From the NCBI GenBank assembly GCA_029706075.1, contig JAINUG010000150.1, positions 451,501 through 515,500 of the forward strand: a stretch of DNA of 64,000 bases, read 5' to 3'. The stretch's first letter is position 1; each line of letters opens with the position of its first letter. The position numbers and the translations under genes were made by a program. Shown one piece after another: positions 12,272 to 23,420 of the stretch. The notes beneath the pieces are model-generated. The model had not been told where the DNA came from. It saw only the letters and a list, made by a program, of their open reading frames with translations, and did not search any database. The DNA is from Aldrovandia affinis (lineage: Eukaryota > Chordata > Actinopteri > Notacanthiformes > Halosauridae).

Positions 12272-13224
12272 GTATGGGTAACACCACTGTGCCACCTGTA
12301 CCCACACAAGGAGCACAGAAGCTGTTAACAACATTACCAGACCAGAGAGTGTATAATGCTACATCAATAAAACACAAGTGCTGTAGGTTAACTATGCAAA
12401 ACCTAGAACTATGCCTCAAATAGTGAATGCATACAGATACATCCAATACCATGAGATGTAAAAACAGCATCTGAATGGATAGATCATTACAGTGTGATAT
12501 GTGTATGTTTTAAGAGTCTGTGTCCCTGCATGTTTGACAGTGCGTTGCGCTTTGTGATGAAAGGGGGTGGGGGGGGGGACGTTGTGGGTGTTCAGCTAAC
12601 TCACGAGGACAATCCTGGAGCCCACATTATGTGTGTCAGTAATGGAGAGCGTCGTTGTTTCTGTTGTTCTGTCTAGCCCGGGCGTGGCCTCTCTGCCGTG
12701 CCATTCTGTCACTCGGTATCTGATATGAGTCCTCATGTTGTCTTTGGCTCTTGTCTCGTCTCGCCTCCTGTCGCCGAATAAATGTGTACAGTGACTCCAC
12801 CGAGGCTTCGTCGTTTAGTGTTTCTTTTGTGCTGCTGCTCTGAAAATAAAGGTAGTATTGTTCATTTTACAGCAGGGTCACCATCTGAGACGCTGTTTGG
12901 TGTTAAAGAAATGTTCTTAATAATGGCTTTAAAGAGTTAAACATGGATCCTGCACCCGTAGAATAATAAGGTAATAATGTTTGACACTGGTGCATTAGTT
13001 AAAAAAAGCACTGAGGGTAGTTGCTGAAATGTTTGCCTTTTTCCCCTCACTTTTTTCTTTTTCCACTTTTTGCACTAGAACACAACAACATTTTTATATA
13101 TTTTCTAATCTCAGTTTAAGTATTTTTTGTCATAGGTGCAACTGCCTCAAAATGATGTATGAGTTACTTACTATAATTGTCTCACTTTCTGGATTTTGGT
13201 GGGTTCAGGCCCAGTATTTTTCGT
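12272..13224. other. Unrecognised; possible LTR-like segment near 12660-12850
   Basis: The stretch GTCTCGCCTCCTGTCGCCGAATAAATG, followed by a pyrimidine-rich and CpG-bearing region, is reminiscent of a Gypsy LTR polyadenylation region. No LTR ends or target duplication are visible, so this is only a note. Confidence 0.2.
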
Positions 13225-13320
13225 GTTTTTATATTTTGTAAAGATTTAACATATTTCTGTAAAGCGTCTTTGTGACAGTGCTCTGTAAAAAGCGCTAAAC
13301 AAATGACATTGAATTTAATT
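13225..13320 (+). mobile_element. LINE 3' tail fragment (L2/Rex1-like)
   Basis: CTGTAAAGCGTCTTTGTGAC, then a CTGTAAAAAGCGCTAAACAAATGA segment and a short A/T repeat tail, resembles the 3' end of L2- or Rex1-type fish LINEs. There is no coding part. Confidence 0.5.
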
Positions 13321-13572
13321 GAACTAAATGTTTTAAAGAGACTACAGCAGATGCACTCAACCCATCACCCTCCATGATGGAGACCGACCGTCCATGCCTG
13401 CTCAACAAAACAATATTTCTCAACTTACTGAACAGTGTTGAAGGCCCCAAGGGAGCAGTGAAATCAAACGGTGTTACTCCAAGGCTTCTGTAAACTGCAT
13501 CAGCAAAATGTATGCGTTAAATGTGAATGTATACATTTAATCCATGTTGTAACTGTCAATGTATTAGGACTC

Positions 13573-13622
13573 TATTACATTACATTACAGTCGTTTAGCA
13601 GACGCTCCAGAGTGACATACAA
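13573..13622 (-). mobile_element. L2-type 3' tail fragment, inverted
   Basis: ATTACATTACAGTCGTTTAG then CAGACGCTCCAGAGTGACATAC is the inverted L2 tail with its TGTAA-type terminal repeats. Confidence 0.65.
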
Positions 13623-14982
13623 GATGACATTAAATGCATCCACATGAATTGCGACAGAATAAAATGTGAAATTTCCTAACAGAGTGAAATTTCCCCTGCA
13701 GGGCTGAATAAAGTAACGCTTCATTATATTGTATAAATGAATGGCATGTCTGTCAACTGTCATTAATTTCTGCTCCCATGTGATTTGGTCTCTTGAAGAG
13801 GACTGCCATGGTCGTGTGTGTGTGCTGATGACAAAGCAGACCCGCTGTTGTCTGAGCTGTTGTTTTTCCATGATCTCCTTTGAGGGCGCACTCTGTCTCA
13901 CCCTAACAGACAAAGCATGGGGTCTGGATGTCTGCATTTTTAGCTTCATGGTCATACCATTGCGGCACATCAGTGGAGCAGTATAAGGAAAGTCTTACTG
14001 AGAATCCTCATGCACTGGCATGTCTTTCAAAATGATGTTTCAGAGTGTCTGTTTCTCAGCAACTGCAAGCATGCCACCTGAACAGGGGGCCTGGGAGGGC
14101 ATGTGTTAATAATAGGACTGTGCAGTGAGGCAGTGAGGAAACGCTGAACGAGGAAGCGTGAGCAGAATGGCCCCACCAAGAGAGCACATGCAGGGAGACC
14201 AGTGGGGACTGATATCAATCAATCTTATCAATCAATCAATCGATTCATCAAAATGTATCGGTTACAGACCTGGGTCAAATTAGCTTTAGAGGTACTTTAA
14301 CTCCTTAGGTGTAAGGACATGTAACATGTTACTAACCGAACTGTACCGAATCATATGAAAGATTAATTTAGTAAGTATAAACATCTGCGATGTGAAGTGA
14401 TTGAAGTGATGGCCTAATAGTATCTGTAATATTAATAGAATAGTATTCGAATCATATAAAAAAACACTTACAATGACCAAAACTTGTGGAACACACCATC
14501 ACAAACCTAGTTAAAATTCTCCCTTATATTAATGAAATACTTACAAGAATAAAATCACACTGGTTAATCAGTGAATGTGATTCCGCTGGAGTTCTGTGTG
14601 TCAGGCTCACCTACTCTACCTGTTTTCAGACAATAACCAGCTAGAGGGCTCCAGAATGCCCCCTAGTGAATTGAGATTACAAACACAGGGGCTTTAGGTG
14701 AGGGGCTCCCATATTTTTTTAATCTCAAGGCCCCCCAAAAAATGACCTGAGCACACTTCCCCAATAAAGCAGATAACCTGTTGCCTACTACCAAACATTT
14801 AATAGTTACAATGATCACAATATTACAAATGTTGTGTACACCAAATACATTTTATTATATCTGGAGACATAACATCAGCCATTTATGAAACATGAACATT
14901 AAATATTCTTCAAATAAAATATTCTCAAAAACGGAAATATCTTTATAACCCTGGTACCCCAGTTAGGGAGCTGGGTGTTGGA
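13623..14982. other. No recognised feature
   Basis: Unrecognised sequence. A short (ATCA)n-like tract lies at 14214-14242. The block near 14700-14760 with runs of C may be an old element end, but nothing can be assigned. Confidence 0.35.
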
Positions 14983-15158
14983 CAGGGTTCCTCAAATCTG
15001 GCACCAGAATCCAAATTTGGTCCTGGTTTTCCTTTTTCTCAGGTAGTTAATTGAACAATTTATGCCACTGATTGGTCTTCACACTTGACTCCCAGGTAAA
15101 GGAAGGGTGGGAAAATAGCAGTGCTCGGCCCACGAGGACCATGATTTGGGGAAACCTG
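14983..15158. mobile_element. hAT-like miniature element (MITE)
   Basis: The ends are inverted: CAGGGTTCCTCAAATC at the left and GATTTGGGGAAACCTG at the right. The flanking 8-mers GTGTTGGA and GTGTACAG match only partly, so the target duplication has decayed. It has no coding capacity. Confidence 0.6.
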
Positions 15159-15174
15159 GTGTACAGGTAGGACA

Positions 15175-16005
15175 TAGGTCAGCAATTCCGGTCCTGGAGA
15201 GCCGGTGTTTGCAAGCTTTTTGTTACGTGCGGTAAATGCAGACCTGGACCCAAAAGCGGACTCGACACGGAGATGGTAATTGCGCTCCGCTCAGGAGGCG
15301 TTTAATCAAGGAACAAATAAAAGTGACGGAAACAAGCCGTCCAAAAACAAACAGGCAAAACAGGATAGCCGTGCGGCTAAATAAACAAGAAACAGGGAAT
15401 CCAAAAACAACCGGCAAAAAACAGGAAAGCCGTGCGGCTACTAAACAAGAAACAAAATAAACACAGGCAGATTCAGGAATATTCGCGAAGTCAGGAACAG
15501 GTAACCAAATGAAAGCAGTGCTAGAAAAACTAGTACGCAAAGGCAATGGGCTAAACGAGTGCCGGGTTTAAATAGGCAAAAGCATTAACTAATAAGGGCA
15601 GCGTGCAGAATGTGTAGGGGAAAACAAATGTGACAGGCTGAAACGAAAACGAGGGAACAAGAAACAGATTGGGGCAGCGTGCAGAATGTGCAGGGAACAA
15701 CAATTGTGACAGGCTAAACGAAACGAGGGAACAAGAAACAGCCGCGCCCAGCAACACAGACAACCCAGGGAAAACGCAAAAACCAGACATGACACGCAAG
15801 GAACAAAGTGGCAGAAAAACACAAGGAAAGTGAACAGGGCGGACAGCGATGTAACACTTTTCATTTTTACCAATTGCCCAATTGCCCTAGATTAGACCAC
15901 CGTAAACATTTAATTTGGGAACACAAGAACAGTCTTCAGCTGTCATTCATAAGCTTATCAAGAACTTTAGCTAAAATATCAGATCACATAAATGATTACT
16001 ACTAC
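15175..16005. mobile_element. hAT-like MITE copy, interrupted by a solo LTR
   Basis: The left part (GCAATTCCGGTCCTGGAGAG) and the right part (GATTAGACCACCGTAAACAT, then ACACAAGAACAGTCTTCAGC) match the MITE at 17390-19463. The solo LTR at 15221-15856 lies between them. The outer right end is not clear, so the end coordinate is approximate. Confidence 0.6.
15221..15856 (-). mobile_element. Solo LTR of a Gypsy-type retrotransposon
   Basis: It begins TGTTACGTGCGG and ends AGCGATGTAACA, so the ends are TGTTAC/GTAACA inverted repeats. It is flanked by a perfect 5-bp duplication CTTTT (15216-15220 and 15857-15861). Orientation is minus: on that strand a CCTATTTAAACCC TATA-like motif precedes an ATTAAA polyadenylation signal near the 3' end. 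Two internal duplications of roughly 70 bp are present: a CGTGCAGAATGTG...CAAGAAACAG unit (about 15600-15740) and a GCCGTGCGGCTA unit (about 15368-15440). Only recombination between two LTRs, or loss of the body, would leave this form. Confidence 0.88.
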
Positions 16006-16992
16006 CCTGGTGTAGTAGAAATCACAATGGTAAAATAACAAAAAAGCATAGCATCGCAAACTGAAGTTAGCCCTGGAAAAATAACCCAGGCTATCAGAAG
16101 CCTCAACTCTGCGAGCCATCGTGAGACATGTATTTGGACTGTTATACGATTCCCAGATGTACAGTAAAGTTTTCTTTTAAGGGCTTTGCCACAAACTGGT
16201 AAAAATTGCATACAGCTCAGAAAGGTACATTATTATATCTACATCAACACTTTTCTACACTCTCGGTTGGTGAGATTCGAGTTGTAATACTGATAGGGGG
16301 TCTTAAATATGTTCATCACATTTGGAAGGCAGCTTTATTTGACATTTACCAGAAATGGCTTCGGTAGTCCTTTGAGGTTAGGTTTTTTGGTTACAGTGGT
16401 CACTGTGCTGAGTGCTGAGCTATAGAGGCCTTGAGTATGATAAATATTCCAGCGTTTGTTTTTTAATAAAATAGATTTTTGACTTACACATGATGTTGTT
16501 GATCAGTCCAGATGGGTGCTTTTGTGCATGTTCACATTATTTGGCGAGATACAGCCACAACTTTGTAATGAATTATTAATTATTTTTTTATGTTTGAATT
16601 ATTTATCCAATTGGCAATTGGCAATTTTTATGCTTGCTGGAGTATGCTGAAATGTTCCCTATCTGCTCTCCTTTTGTCTGTGTTGGATAATAACAAAACT
16701 GTCTGTATCTAACCAAATAATGGGAATATGCATTCTATCTGGACCAGTCAACAACAACAACATTAAGTCATTAATTAATAAAATATTTAAAATGATATCA
16801 TTTTTAGTCCATGAGGGTTCAGTAAAGCTGGAATGCCCAGCTCTCTGTGGGAGGAACCAAGTTCTGCTTAATCACAGTCCTGCATCAGGAATCTGCACAG
16901 CATCCTCCAGTTCTGGTCTGCCCAAAAGACCTCGAACATTAACTACTCTACCATTAGTGTGTGGTCAGGACTCCCCCAAACACCTCTCACAT
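16006..16992. other. No recognised feature
   Basis: AT-rich, unrecognised. Confidence 0.35.
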
Positions 16993-17140
16993 TAACATAT
17001 GCCATTTAGCAGACACTTTTACCCAAAGTGACTTACAGTAGTGAATGCATACATTTTTCAGTATATGTGCCCCAATGAGAATTGAAACTAGAACCTAAGC
17101 ATTGTCAGCACCTTGCTCTACCTACTGAACCATTCATGTG
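16993..17140 (-). mobile_element. SINE fragment with L2-like tail
   Basis: GCCATTTAGCAGACACTTTT then ACCCAAAGTGACTTACAGTA is an inverted L2-type tail. It is followed by a GAATGCATACATTTTTCA block and a tRNA-like region (GAATTGAAACTAGAACC, TGCTCTACCTACTGAACCA), in the order seen in many fish SINEs on the opposite strand. Confidence 0.6.
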
Positions 17141-17389
17141 TGGTCAGACTGACTACCATTAATGTATAGTCATTGTATGGCTAGGACTGCTCCAAACACC
17201 TCCAAGAATAACTACCATTAACCTATCTTCAATTTAGGTTCAGCAAACCCTGACCATAACATCCCTGTCAGTGGCTACAATTACACTTTAGTCAACCGAT
17301 GGTTAGGGATTACTTGTAGTTCTTTAGTTGAACTGCCCCAGACACCTTTGCTAGTGCTTATCATTCTCAGGCCAGCAGTGAGACTATGC

Positions 17390-19463
17390 TAAGGGTGGGC
17401 AATTCCGGTCCTGGAGGGCTGGTGTGTGTGCAGGCTTTTGTTTTTACGAATTAACCTGGCTCAATTAACTGATTAGCTGTATGCATTAATGCTGGTTCAC
17501 TCTCAGATTAGATTACACAGTAAACATTTCATACAGGGACACACCTCCCCTTTGTCTCTAATGTCATTAACTCCTCTCTTTCCTCTGGCTCTGTCCCCTC
17601 CTCCCTCAAATGCGCTCAGGTTGTCCCCCTCCTCAAAAAACCCTCTCTGAATCCTGCTGTCATCTCTAACTACCGACCTGTCTCTCTCCTCCCCCATTCC
17701 TCTCCAAAACGTTAGAGCGGGCTGTCTATAATCAACTGTCTGCTCATCTCTCACAGAACGACCTGCTTGATCCTAACCAATCTGGGTTCAGAGCAGGCCA
17801 CTCCACAGAGACTGCTCTCCTTGCGGTCACAGAGGCTCTTCACATCGCTAAGTCCCGATCCCTTAGCTCCGTCCTCCTTCTCCTCGACCTGTCGGCGGCA
17901 TTCGACACCGTGGACCACCGGATCCTGCTCTCATCTCTCGTCGAGATGGGAATCTCTGGATCTGTGTTGACATGGTTTGAGTCCTACCTGGCTGACCGGT
18001 CCTACCAGGTGGCCTGGAGAGGATCCCTCTCCTCTCCCCGCACCCTCTCTACCGGTGTCCCGCAGGGCTCGGTGCTAGGCCCTGTCCTATTTTCTCTGTA
18101 CACCAAGTCACTTGGTTCTGTTATTTCTGCTCATGGTTTTTCCTATCACTGTTATGCTGATGACACTCAACTGTTTCTCTCCTTCCCTCCATCTGATACC
18201 CAGGTCCCGGCACGGATCTCTGCATGCCTGGCTGACATCTCCGCATGGATGTCCACCCACCACCTGAAGCTGAACCTGGGGAAGACAGAGCTGCTCTTCC
18301 TCCCAGCGAAGGGCTCCCGATGATTGATGCATCAATCACCGTGGAAGGCTCCATAGTGTCTCCGTCCCAGTCTGCCAGGAGTCTTGGGGTAACCCTGGAC
18401 AACCAGCTGTGCTTCTCGAGCCATATTGCAGCGATCACTCGGACCTGCCGTTTCTCCCTCCACAACATCCGGAGGATCCGACCGTTCTCACCCAAGAGGC
18501 CACTCAACTCCTGGTCCAGGCCCTGGTGATCTCACGTCTGGACTACTGCAACTCCTTGCTGGCAGGCCTTCCGGCCTGTGCCATCAAGCCACTGCAACTA
18601 GTCCAGAACGCTGCTGCTCGCCTGGTGTTCAACCAGCCGAAGTTCACCCACGTCACCCCTCTACTCTCCTCTCTGCACTGGCTCCCCATCGCAGCACGCA
18701 TCAGATTCAAGTCACTGGTGCTCGCTTTTCAAGCTGCCAGAGGTACTGCTCCCCCATACCTCCAGTCACTCATCACGCCCTACACCCCGTCCAGACCTCT
18801 CCGCTCCGCCTCCGCTGGCAGACTGACTGCCCCATCCCTCCGGGCGCCTGGCAGCCGCTCTCGCGGTCTCGCCTCTTCTCTGTCCTGGTCCTCGTTGGTG
18901 GAACGACCTCCCGCAATTGGTCAGGACTGCGGAATCACTTCCAATCTTCCGCAAGAGACTCAAAACCCACCTCTTCAGACTCCACTACCCCTGATCTCTG
19001 TCCATCTAGCTAAATTGTCTTCACCACTGTCTACTTGTTCAACACTATACTCTTTATTTAAAAAAATAAAAATAAAAAAATAAAAAAAATTTAAAAAAAA
19101 TTGTACATTTTGTAAAAATTGTAAAATACCTTTTCCTTCCCGGTGTTACAGGTATGGTACGCAGATGCCTGCAATGATGTCTATTGCTGTATTCCTGCAC
19201 TGATCTCGTGCGCTAACTGTGATTGTTCCTACCATGTATTGATGCACATCTTGTAAGTCGCTCTGGATAAGAGCGTCTGCTAAATGCTTAAAATGTAAAA
19301 ATGTAAAATGTACACAAGAACAGTCTTCAGCTGTCATTCATGAGCTTAGCAGAAAATTTCGATAAAATGTCAGATCATGTAAATGATTGGCTTAAATAAA
19401 TAATTAAGAATAAAAGTTGGCATGAAATCCAGAAACAGATATGGCCCTCTTTGCCCACCCCTG
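17390..19463. mobile_element. hAT-like MITE interrupted by an L2 LINE
   Basis: The right end reads TTTGCCCACCCCTG and the left TAAGGGTGGGCAATTCC, forming an inverted pair with changes in the first bases. It is flanked by a perfect 8-bp duplication GACTATGC (17382-17389 and 19464-19471), the hallmark of hAT insertion. Without the L2 insert the MITE is about 300 bp. Comparison with the copy at 15175-16005 places the L2 insertion inside GGGACACAC|AAGAACAG. Confidence 0.85.
17543..19312 (+). pseudogene. 5'-truncated L2-clade LINE with decayed reverse transcriptase
   Basis: The translated pieces cover the middle and C-terminal part of a non-LTR reverse transcriptase. They include an NYRPVSLL motif near 17670, a DLSAAFDTVDH block near 17890, GVPQGSVLGP near 18055 and the catalytic YADDTQL near 18150. 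A C-terminal region with LDYCNSLLAGLP (near 18540) and LHWLPI (near 18675) follows. The endonuclease and first RT blocks are missing, as expected from 5' truncation. Frames change near 18310, 18500 and 18890, so no protein is made. The 3' end (GTAAGTCGCTCTGGATAAGA, then GCGTCTGCTAAATGCTTAAA) is the conserved L2 tail with ATGTAAA repeats. ACAC at both edges may be the short target duplication. Confidence 0.9.
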
Positions 19464-19493
19464 GACTATGCTGACAGACATCTGCATAGTCAG

Positions 19494-19830
19494 GCCCCCC
19501 AGTGGCGCAGCTGGTGAAGGCACTGGTCCTAAGTGCAGGTTTCCCACTGCAGCCCGTTCGGGGACAGCGATTGGCTGTCTGCCCCCAGAGGGAGGTGGGA
19601 GAGAAGCTGGCATTATTTGGTTGCATGCAAGCGGATCTGTGTGTGTCAGTGTTTCGGTCGATGTCTTGGCGAGTTCCGTTTCGGATGAAGCGGTTCAGTG
19701 TCTTTGTCACTGCTGGTTGGCGAACTTGCAGTTAGAGAGTTGGGGGGGCAGGTGGTTGAACGCTGAACTAGAAATAGGGTATGGTACAATTGGCAATTGG
19801 CCACCAAATTGGGAGAAATAGGAACAAAAG
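19494..19830 (+). mobile_element. tRNA-derived SINE, GGCGCAGCTGG-head family
   Basis: Its head, CCCCCAGTGGCGCAGCTGG, holds a perfect pol III A-box (TGGCGCAGCTG). The middle has a GATTGGCTGTCTGCCCCC block, and the 3' end reads ACAATTGGCAATTGGCCACC then AAATTGGGAGAAATAGGAAC. The 3' tail is shared with the 600-945 family, but the head differs. Confidence 0.8.
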
Positions 19831-20410
19831 ACATCCTCACAGTCTGGACATGAGTGGCTGACAGTCTGTAATGTCACAGCTGGCCCAGTGGGCGGGGCCC
19901 GACTGGCCTGTGGGTTCCGTGTTAACACAGAGCTGTGCGTCTGCTTTCACTCAACACCCAACCACCAGCTGCTTCCCCTGTTTACTGAATGTGAAGAGTA
20001 CCAGCGTCTGCATGCAGGCTTGGCTGCCATCAGTCCTGCTAGACTGAGCTAGTAAAAATTACATTGCCATTATCATCGGGCTACTTTAAATCAGATATTA
20101 CAGGAACTCCAGTTCTCCAGGAACAGTGTAATTATCAGAGGTTTAATGGCTTCTGTAGGTCTATTGTCTACTCTTTAGTCTCAATTCAAAGCAAGAAGAA
20201 AAAAAGAATCGTTCCTCATTGACTTCCTTTGTACATGACAGTGCAAAACCAAACAGACAGAGAGAAAATACTGTTCCCAACTATGGAAATTACGTAGCAT
20301 TGGTGCCTATGTGCTTATGAAAAACTCCACTTGCCATGGCAACAATGCAATAGAAAGATTGATGTATTTAAAAAGAGAATAAAAACATATTTAATTTAAC
20401 ACAGGGAACA
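19831..20410. other. No recognised feature
   Basis: Unrecognised sequence between a SINE and a dispersed repeat. Confidence 0.35.
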
Positions 20411-20768
20411 GACTATGGACTATGTTCAGGCCTGGCCATAGCTTCCTCCTGCAGGAATCAAGCTGTAACAGCTTGTATTGTGTAGTGTGTACATTGGAGT
20501 GTGTCTTGGAGTGAACTGTCTGTATGTAAGAGAGAAGAACTGAACATAATGTAGAGCTCAGTGGTAAATGGAAAAGACTAGAAGCTCATTAAACCATCCT
20601 GCCCAGGAGACGGTTGTTAGAAGAGGGGAGTTCAGCCAAACGCTCCTGATCTCTATCACTGTACTCTCTCTGCACTCACAGACTAGAGACAGACCTTTCA
20701 CATACATTATTACATCAACAGCAGGGAATAACATGGCTGAACATCACATAAGGGAGAGAAAAGAATAT
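20411..20768. repeat. Unclassified dispersed repeat, copy 1
   Basis: This roughly 350-bp block is almost identical, in inverted orientation, to 44841-45190 (roughly 97% by eye). Shared landmarks are CTTCCTCCTGCAGGAAT, GAACATAATGTAGAGCTCAG and CATTATTACATCAACA. It has no coding signal and the family is unknown. It directly abuts the Tc1-like element at 20770. Confidence 0.8.
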
Positions 20769-21002
20769 ACACTACCGGTCAAAAGTTTTAGAACACCCCC
20801 ATTTCCCAGTTTTTACAGAAATGTAAGCAATTCAAGTCCAGTAAATAACCTGAAATGGTACAAAGGTAAGCGGTAAACTGAAGTTTAAAAAAAAGGTTTA
20901 GGTTACCAAAAACAGAAAAATAATGTAAATTTCAGAGTTATAAAAAAAGTCCCTTTTCAGGGAACAAGTAATGGGTTAACGTGGGTTAACAAGTCACAAG
21001 TT

Positions 21003-21570
21003 TTTAAGCAGCTAGAGGAACTGCTCCCCCTTACCTCCAGACACTCATCACACCCTACACCCCAGCCAGACCCCTCCGCTCAGCCTCCTCTGGCAAACTG
21101 ACTGTCCCATCCTTCCAGGCGCCCGGTAGCCGCTCCTCGCGGTCTTGCCTCTTCTCTGTCCTGACCCCTTGGTGGTGGAACGACCTTCCGCAATCGGTCA
21201 GGACTGCGGAGTCACTTTCTATCTTCCGCAAGAGACTCAAAATCCACCTTTTCAGACTCCACTACCACTGAATTCTGTACATCTACCCAATTGTCATTAC
21301 CACTGCCTACTTGCTCAACACTTCTTGTATATGTATCCCTGCCTACTCATTTAATAATTTTTTTTTTTAATAAAAAAATATTACTAACCTTTTCCTTCCC
21401 AGTGTTACAGGTATGGTATGCAGCTGCCTACAACGATGTACATTGCTGTATTACTGCACTGATCTCTTGCACAAACTATGATTGTTCCTACCATGTATTA
21501 ATGCACATCTTGTAAGTCGCTCTAGATAAGAGCGTCTACTAAATGCTTAAAATGTAAATGTAAATGTAAT
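21003..21570 (+). mobile_element. L2-clade LINE 3' fragment nested in the Tc1-like element
   Basis: It matches 18736-19312 of the larger L2 copy: the AGAGGAACTGCTCCCCCTTA block, the remnant coding tail, then GTAAGTCGCTCTAGATAAGA and an ATGTAAATGTAA tail. It begins abruptly, as 5'-truncated LINEs do. It interrupts the transposase region of the host element, so it is the later insertion. Confidence 0.88.
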
Positions 21571-21572
21571 GA

Positions 21573-21848
21573 TTAATCGGTCCATAAGACCTTCTTCCAG
21601 TCTTCAGTAGTCCTCTGGTGGTGCTTCATGACCCAGGCAAGCCTCTTTTTCTTATTTTGCCATCTTAGCAATGGCGTTCTTACTGCCACTCGACATGTCA
21701 AACCTGCAGCTCGAAGTCTTCTCTTACTTCGACCAGTGTTAAGCTGTGCTTGAAGCTGTTGTCCTGTGAGCCGCCTATCACGCAAACTGTTGACTCTCAG
21801 AAACTTGTTGACTCTCAGAAACTTGTTGTGGAAACTACTCACTGCCAA
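21573..21848 (-). pseudogene. Tc1-like transposase, duplicated N-terminal fragment
   Basis: The minus-strand frame encodes the Tc1-type N-terminal DNA-binding region (LTGQQLQAQLNTGRSK, RRLRAAGLT) and continues into WVMKHHQRTTEDWKKVLWTD, the segment that ends at the first catalytic aspartate. It is a second, shortened copy of the unit at 21909-22226 and lacks about 45 bp present there. The rest of the DDE domain is absent, being cut off by the L2 insertion. Confidence 0.8.
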
Positions 21849-21908
21849 AAAATGTACATGTAAATGTATTTTTCAGCTTTTGGTAACCTAAACTTTTTTA
21901 TTTATTTT

Positions 21909-22226
21909 TTACCTCTGGCAGTTCCAGTCTTCAGTAGTCCTCTGGTGGTGCTTCATGACCCAGGCAAGCCTCTTTTTCTTATTTTGCCATCTTAGCAATG
22001 GCTTTCTTACTGCCACTCGACCTGTCAAACCTGCAGCTCGAAGTCTTCTCTTTACAGTTGAAACTGAGACTTCCTTACTTCGACCAGTGTTAAACTGTGC
22101 TTGAAGCTGTTGTCCTGTGAGCTGCCTATCACGCAAACTGTTGACTCTCAGAAACTTGTCTTCTGATTTTGTTGTGGCTTTGGGTCTGCCAGACCTCTTT
22201 CTGTCAGAGTTTCCTCCAGCTTCCAT
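21909..22226 (-). pseudogene. Tc1-like transposase, N-terminal fragment
   Basis: This 105-codon minus-strand frame starts MEAGGNSDRKRSGRPK. It contains a helix-turn-helix region with a GRPK (AT-hook/GRPR-like) linker, a second helix-turn-helix (STVKRRLRAAGL), and ends just before the first catalytic D. The ATG and the upstream spacer to the inverted repeat fit a Tc1 gene start. The catalytic domain is missing. Confidence 0.85.
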
Positions 22227-22458
22227 GTGCCTTTTGATGGTGTAGGAAACTACTCACTGCCAAAAAATGTACATGTAAATGCATTTTTCAGTTTTTTGTA
22301 ACCTAAACTTTTTGTTTTTTTACCTCTGGCAGTTTACCATTCACCTTTGTACCATTTCAGGTTATTCACTGGACTTGAATTGCTTACATTTCAGTACAAA
22401 CTGAAAAATGGGGGTGTTGTAAAACTTTTGACCAGTAGTGTATACATATATATACATA

Positions 22459-22611
22459 TAGGTAAGTCACCTATAACTGCCAAAATAAAGGAAACATTTG
22501 AGTAAATGAGAGATACAAAGTATATTGAAAACAGGTGCTTCCACTCAGGTGTGGTTCCTGAGTTATTTGTGTTATCTGGTGTTTCCTTTATTTCAGCAGT
22601 TACCTGTATAT
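22459..22611. mobile_element. Tc1-derived miniature element, AACTGCCAAAATAAAGGAAA family
   Basis: The left end carries CTGCCAAAATAAAGGAAACA and the right end inverts it as TGTTTCCTTTATTTCAGCAG then TTACCTGTATA. The interior (GGTGCTTCCACTCAGGTGTG) belongs to a common fish Tc1-derived repeat. AT repeats at both edges hide the TA duplication. Confidence 0.8.
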
Positions 22612-22917
22612 GGTATATATGTGTATAGTATATGTACAAAATAAACACACATACAGTAGGATTAGATATTTCAAAATAAAATTATAAACGTTAATTAGGG
22701 AAAATAATAAATAACAAAATACAGTACATTAAGATTAACAGACCCGCCGTTATCATCAGAGTGTGTGGGCCTCTGGGCTGGAGAAGATTAAGCAGAGATT
22801 TGAGTGACAGCTGTCAAAGGGCACAGAGAGAGGTGTAGAATATTTGTTGCCATAATGAACAAGAGGTCAGGGAGAGAGGCATCAAGATACATCTTGATAC
22901 ATACAGTGTGAGAAAGT
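22612..22917. other. No recognised feature
   Basis: AT-rich unrecognised sequence. Confidence 0.35.
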
Positions 22918-22985
<68 letters not shown>

Positions 22986-23382
22986 CTGTGATATAAAATT
23001 AACAGGAATAATGAAAAGCTTGGAGCAGCAGACGTCAGAGAGAGAGAGTGTCAGGGATGTTGTAGGTGCGGAACCAAGTGCAGGCGAGAGAGAGACCCAG
23101 AATGCAGAGACGCATTTAAGATTTTGTAATAAACTTAAACGCTGGCAGGAATGAAAGCAAAACAATGTCTGATAAGACATGTAACAATACTAATAAACAA
23201 AACAAAATGACAAACGAGCAGGAACAAACAAAACTAGTCAAACGGCAAATCCAAAACGTATTCCAAAACACGGAATAAACTAAACACTGGGAATCTAAGA
23301 AAACAAACAAGAACACGAATAAACAATTTCGCGAAAGGCAAGCAACACTAAGTAACAGTGGTTTCAACAAAGAGAGAGAGAG

Positions 23383-23420
<38 letters not shown>

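Larger units (their letters stand above)
20770..22440 (-). mobile_element. Tc1/mariner-like element, rearranged, containing an L2 fragment
   Basis: The inverted ends start CACTACCGGTCAAAAGTTTT and CACTACTGGTCAAAAGTTTT (on the opposite strand), flanked by TA. The terminal inverted repeats are long, roughly 150-180 bp: 20770-20945 pairs with about 22270-22440 and shares GTAAGCAATTCAAGTCCAGT and AACCTGAAATGGTACAAAGG. Between them lie two partial copies of the transposase gene on the minus strand and an L2 3' end (21003-21570). It cannot be autonomous. Confidence 0.9.
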
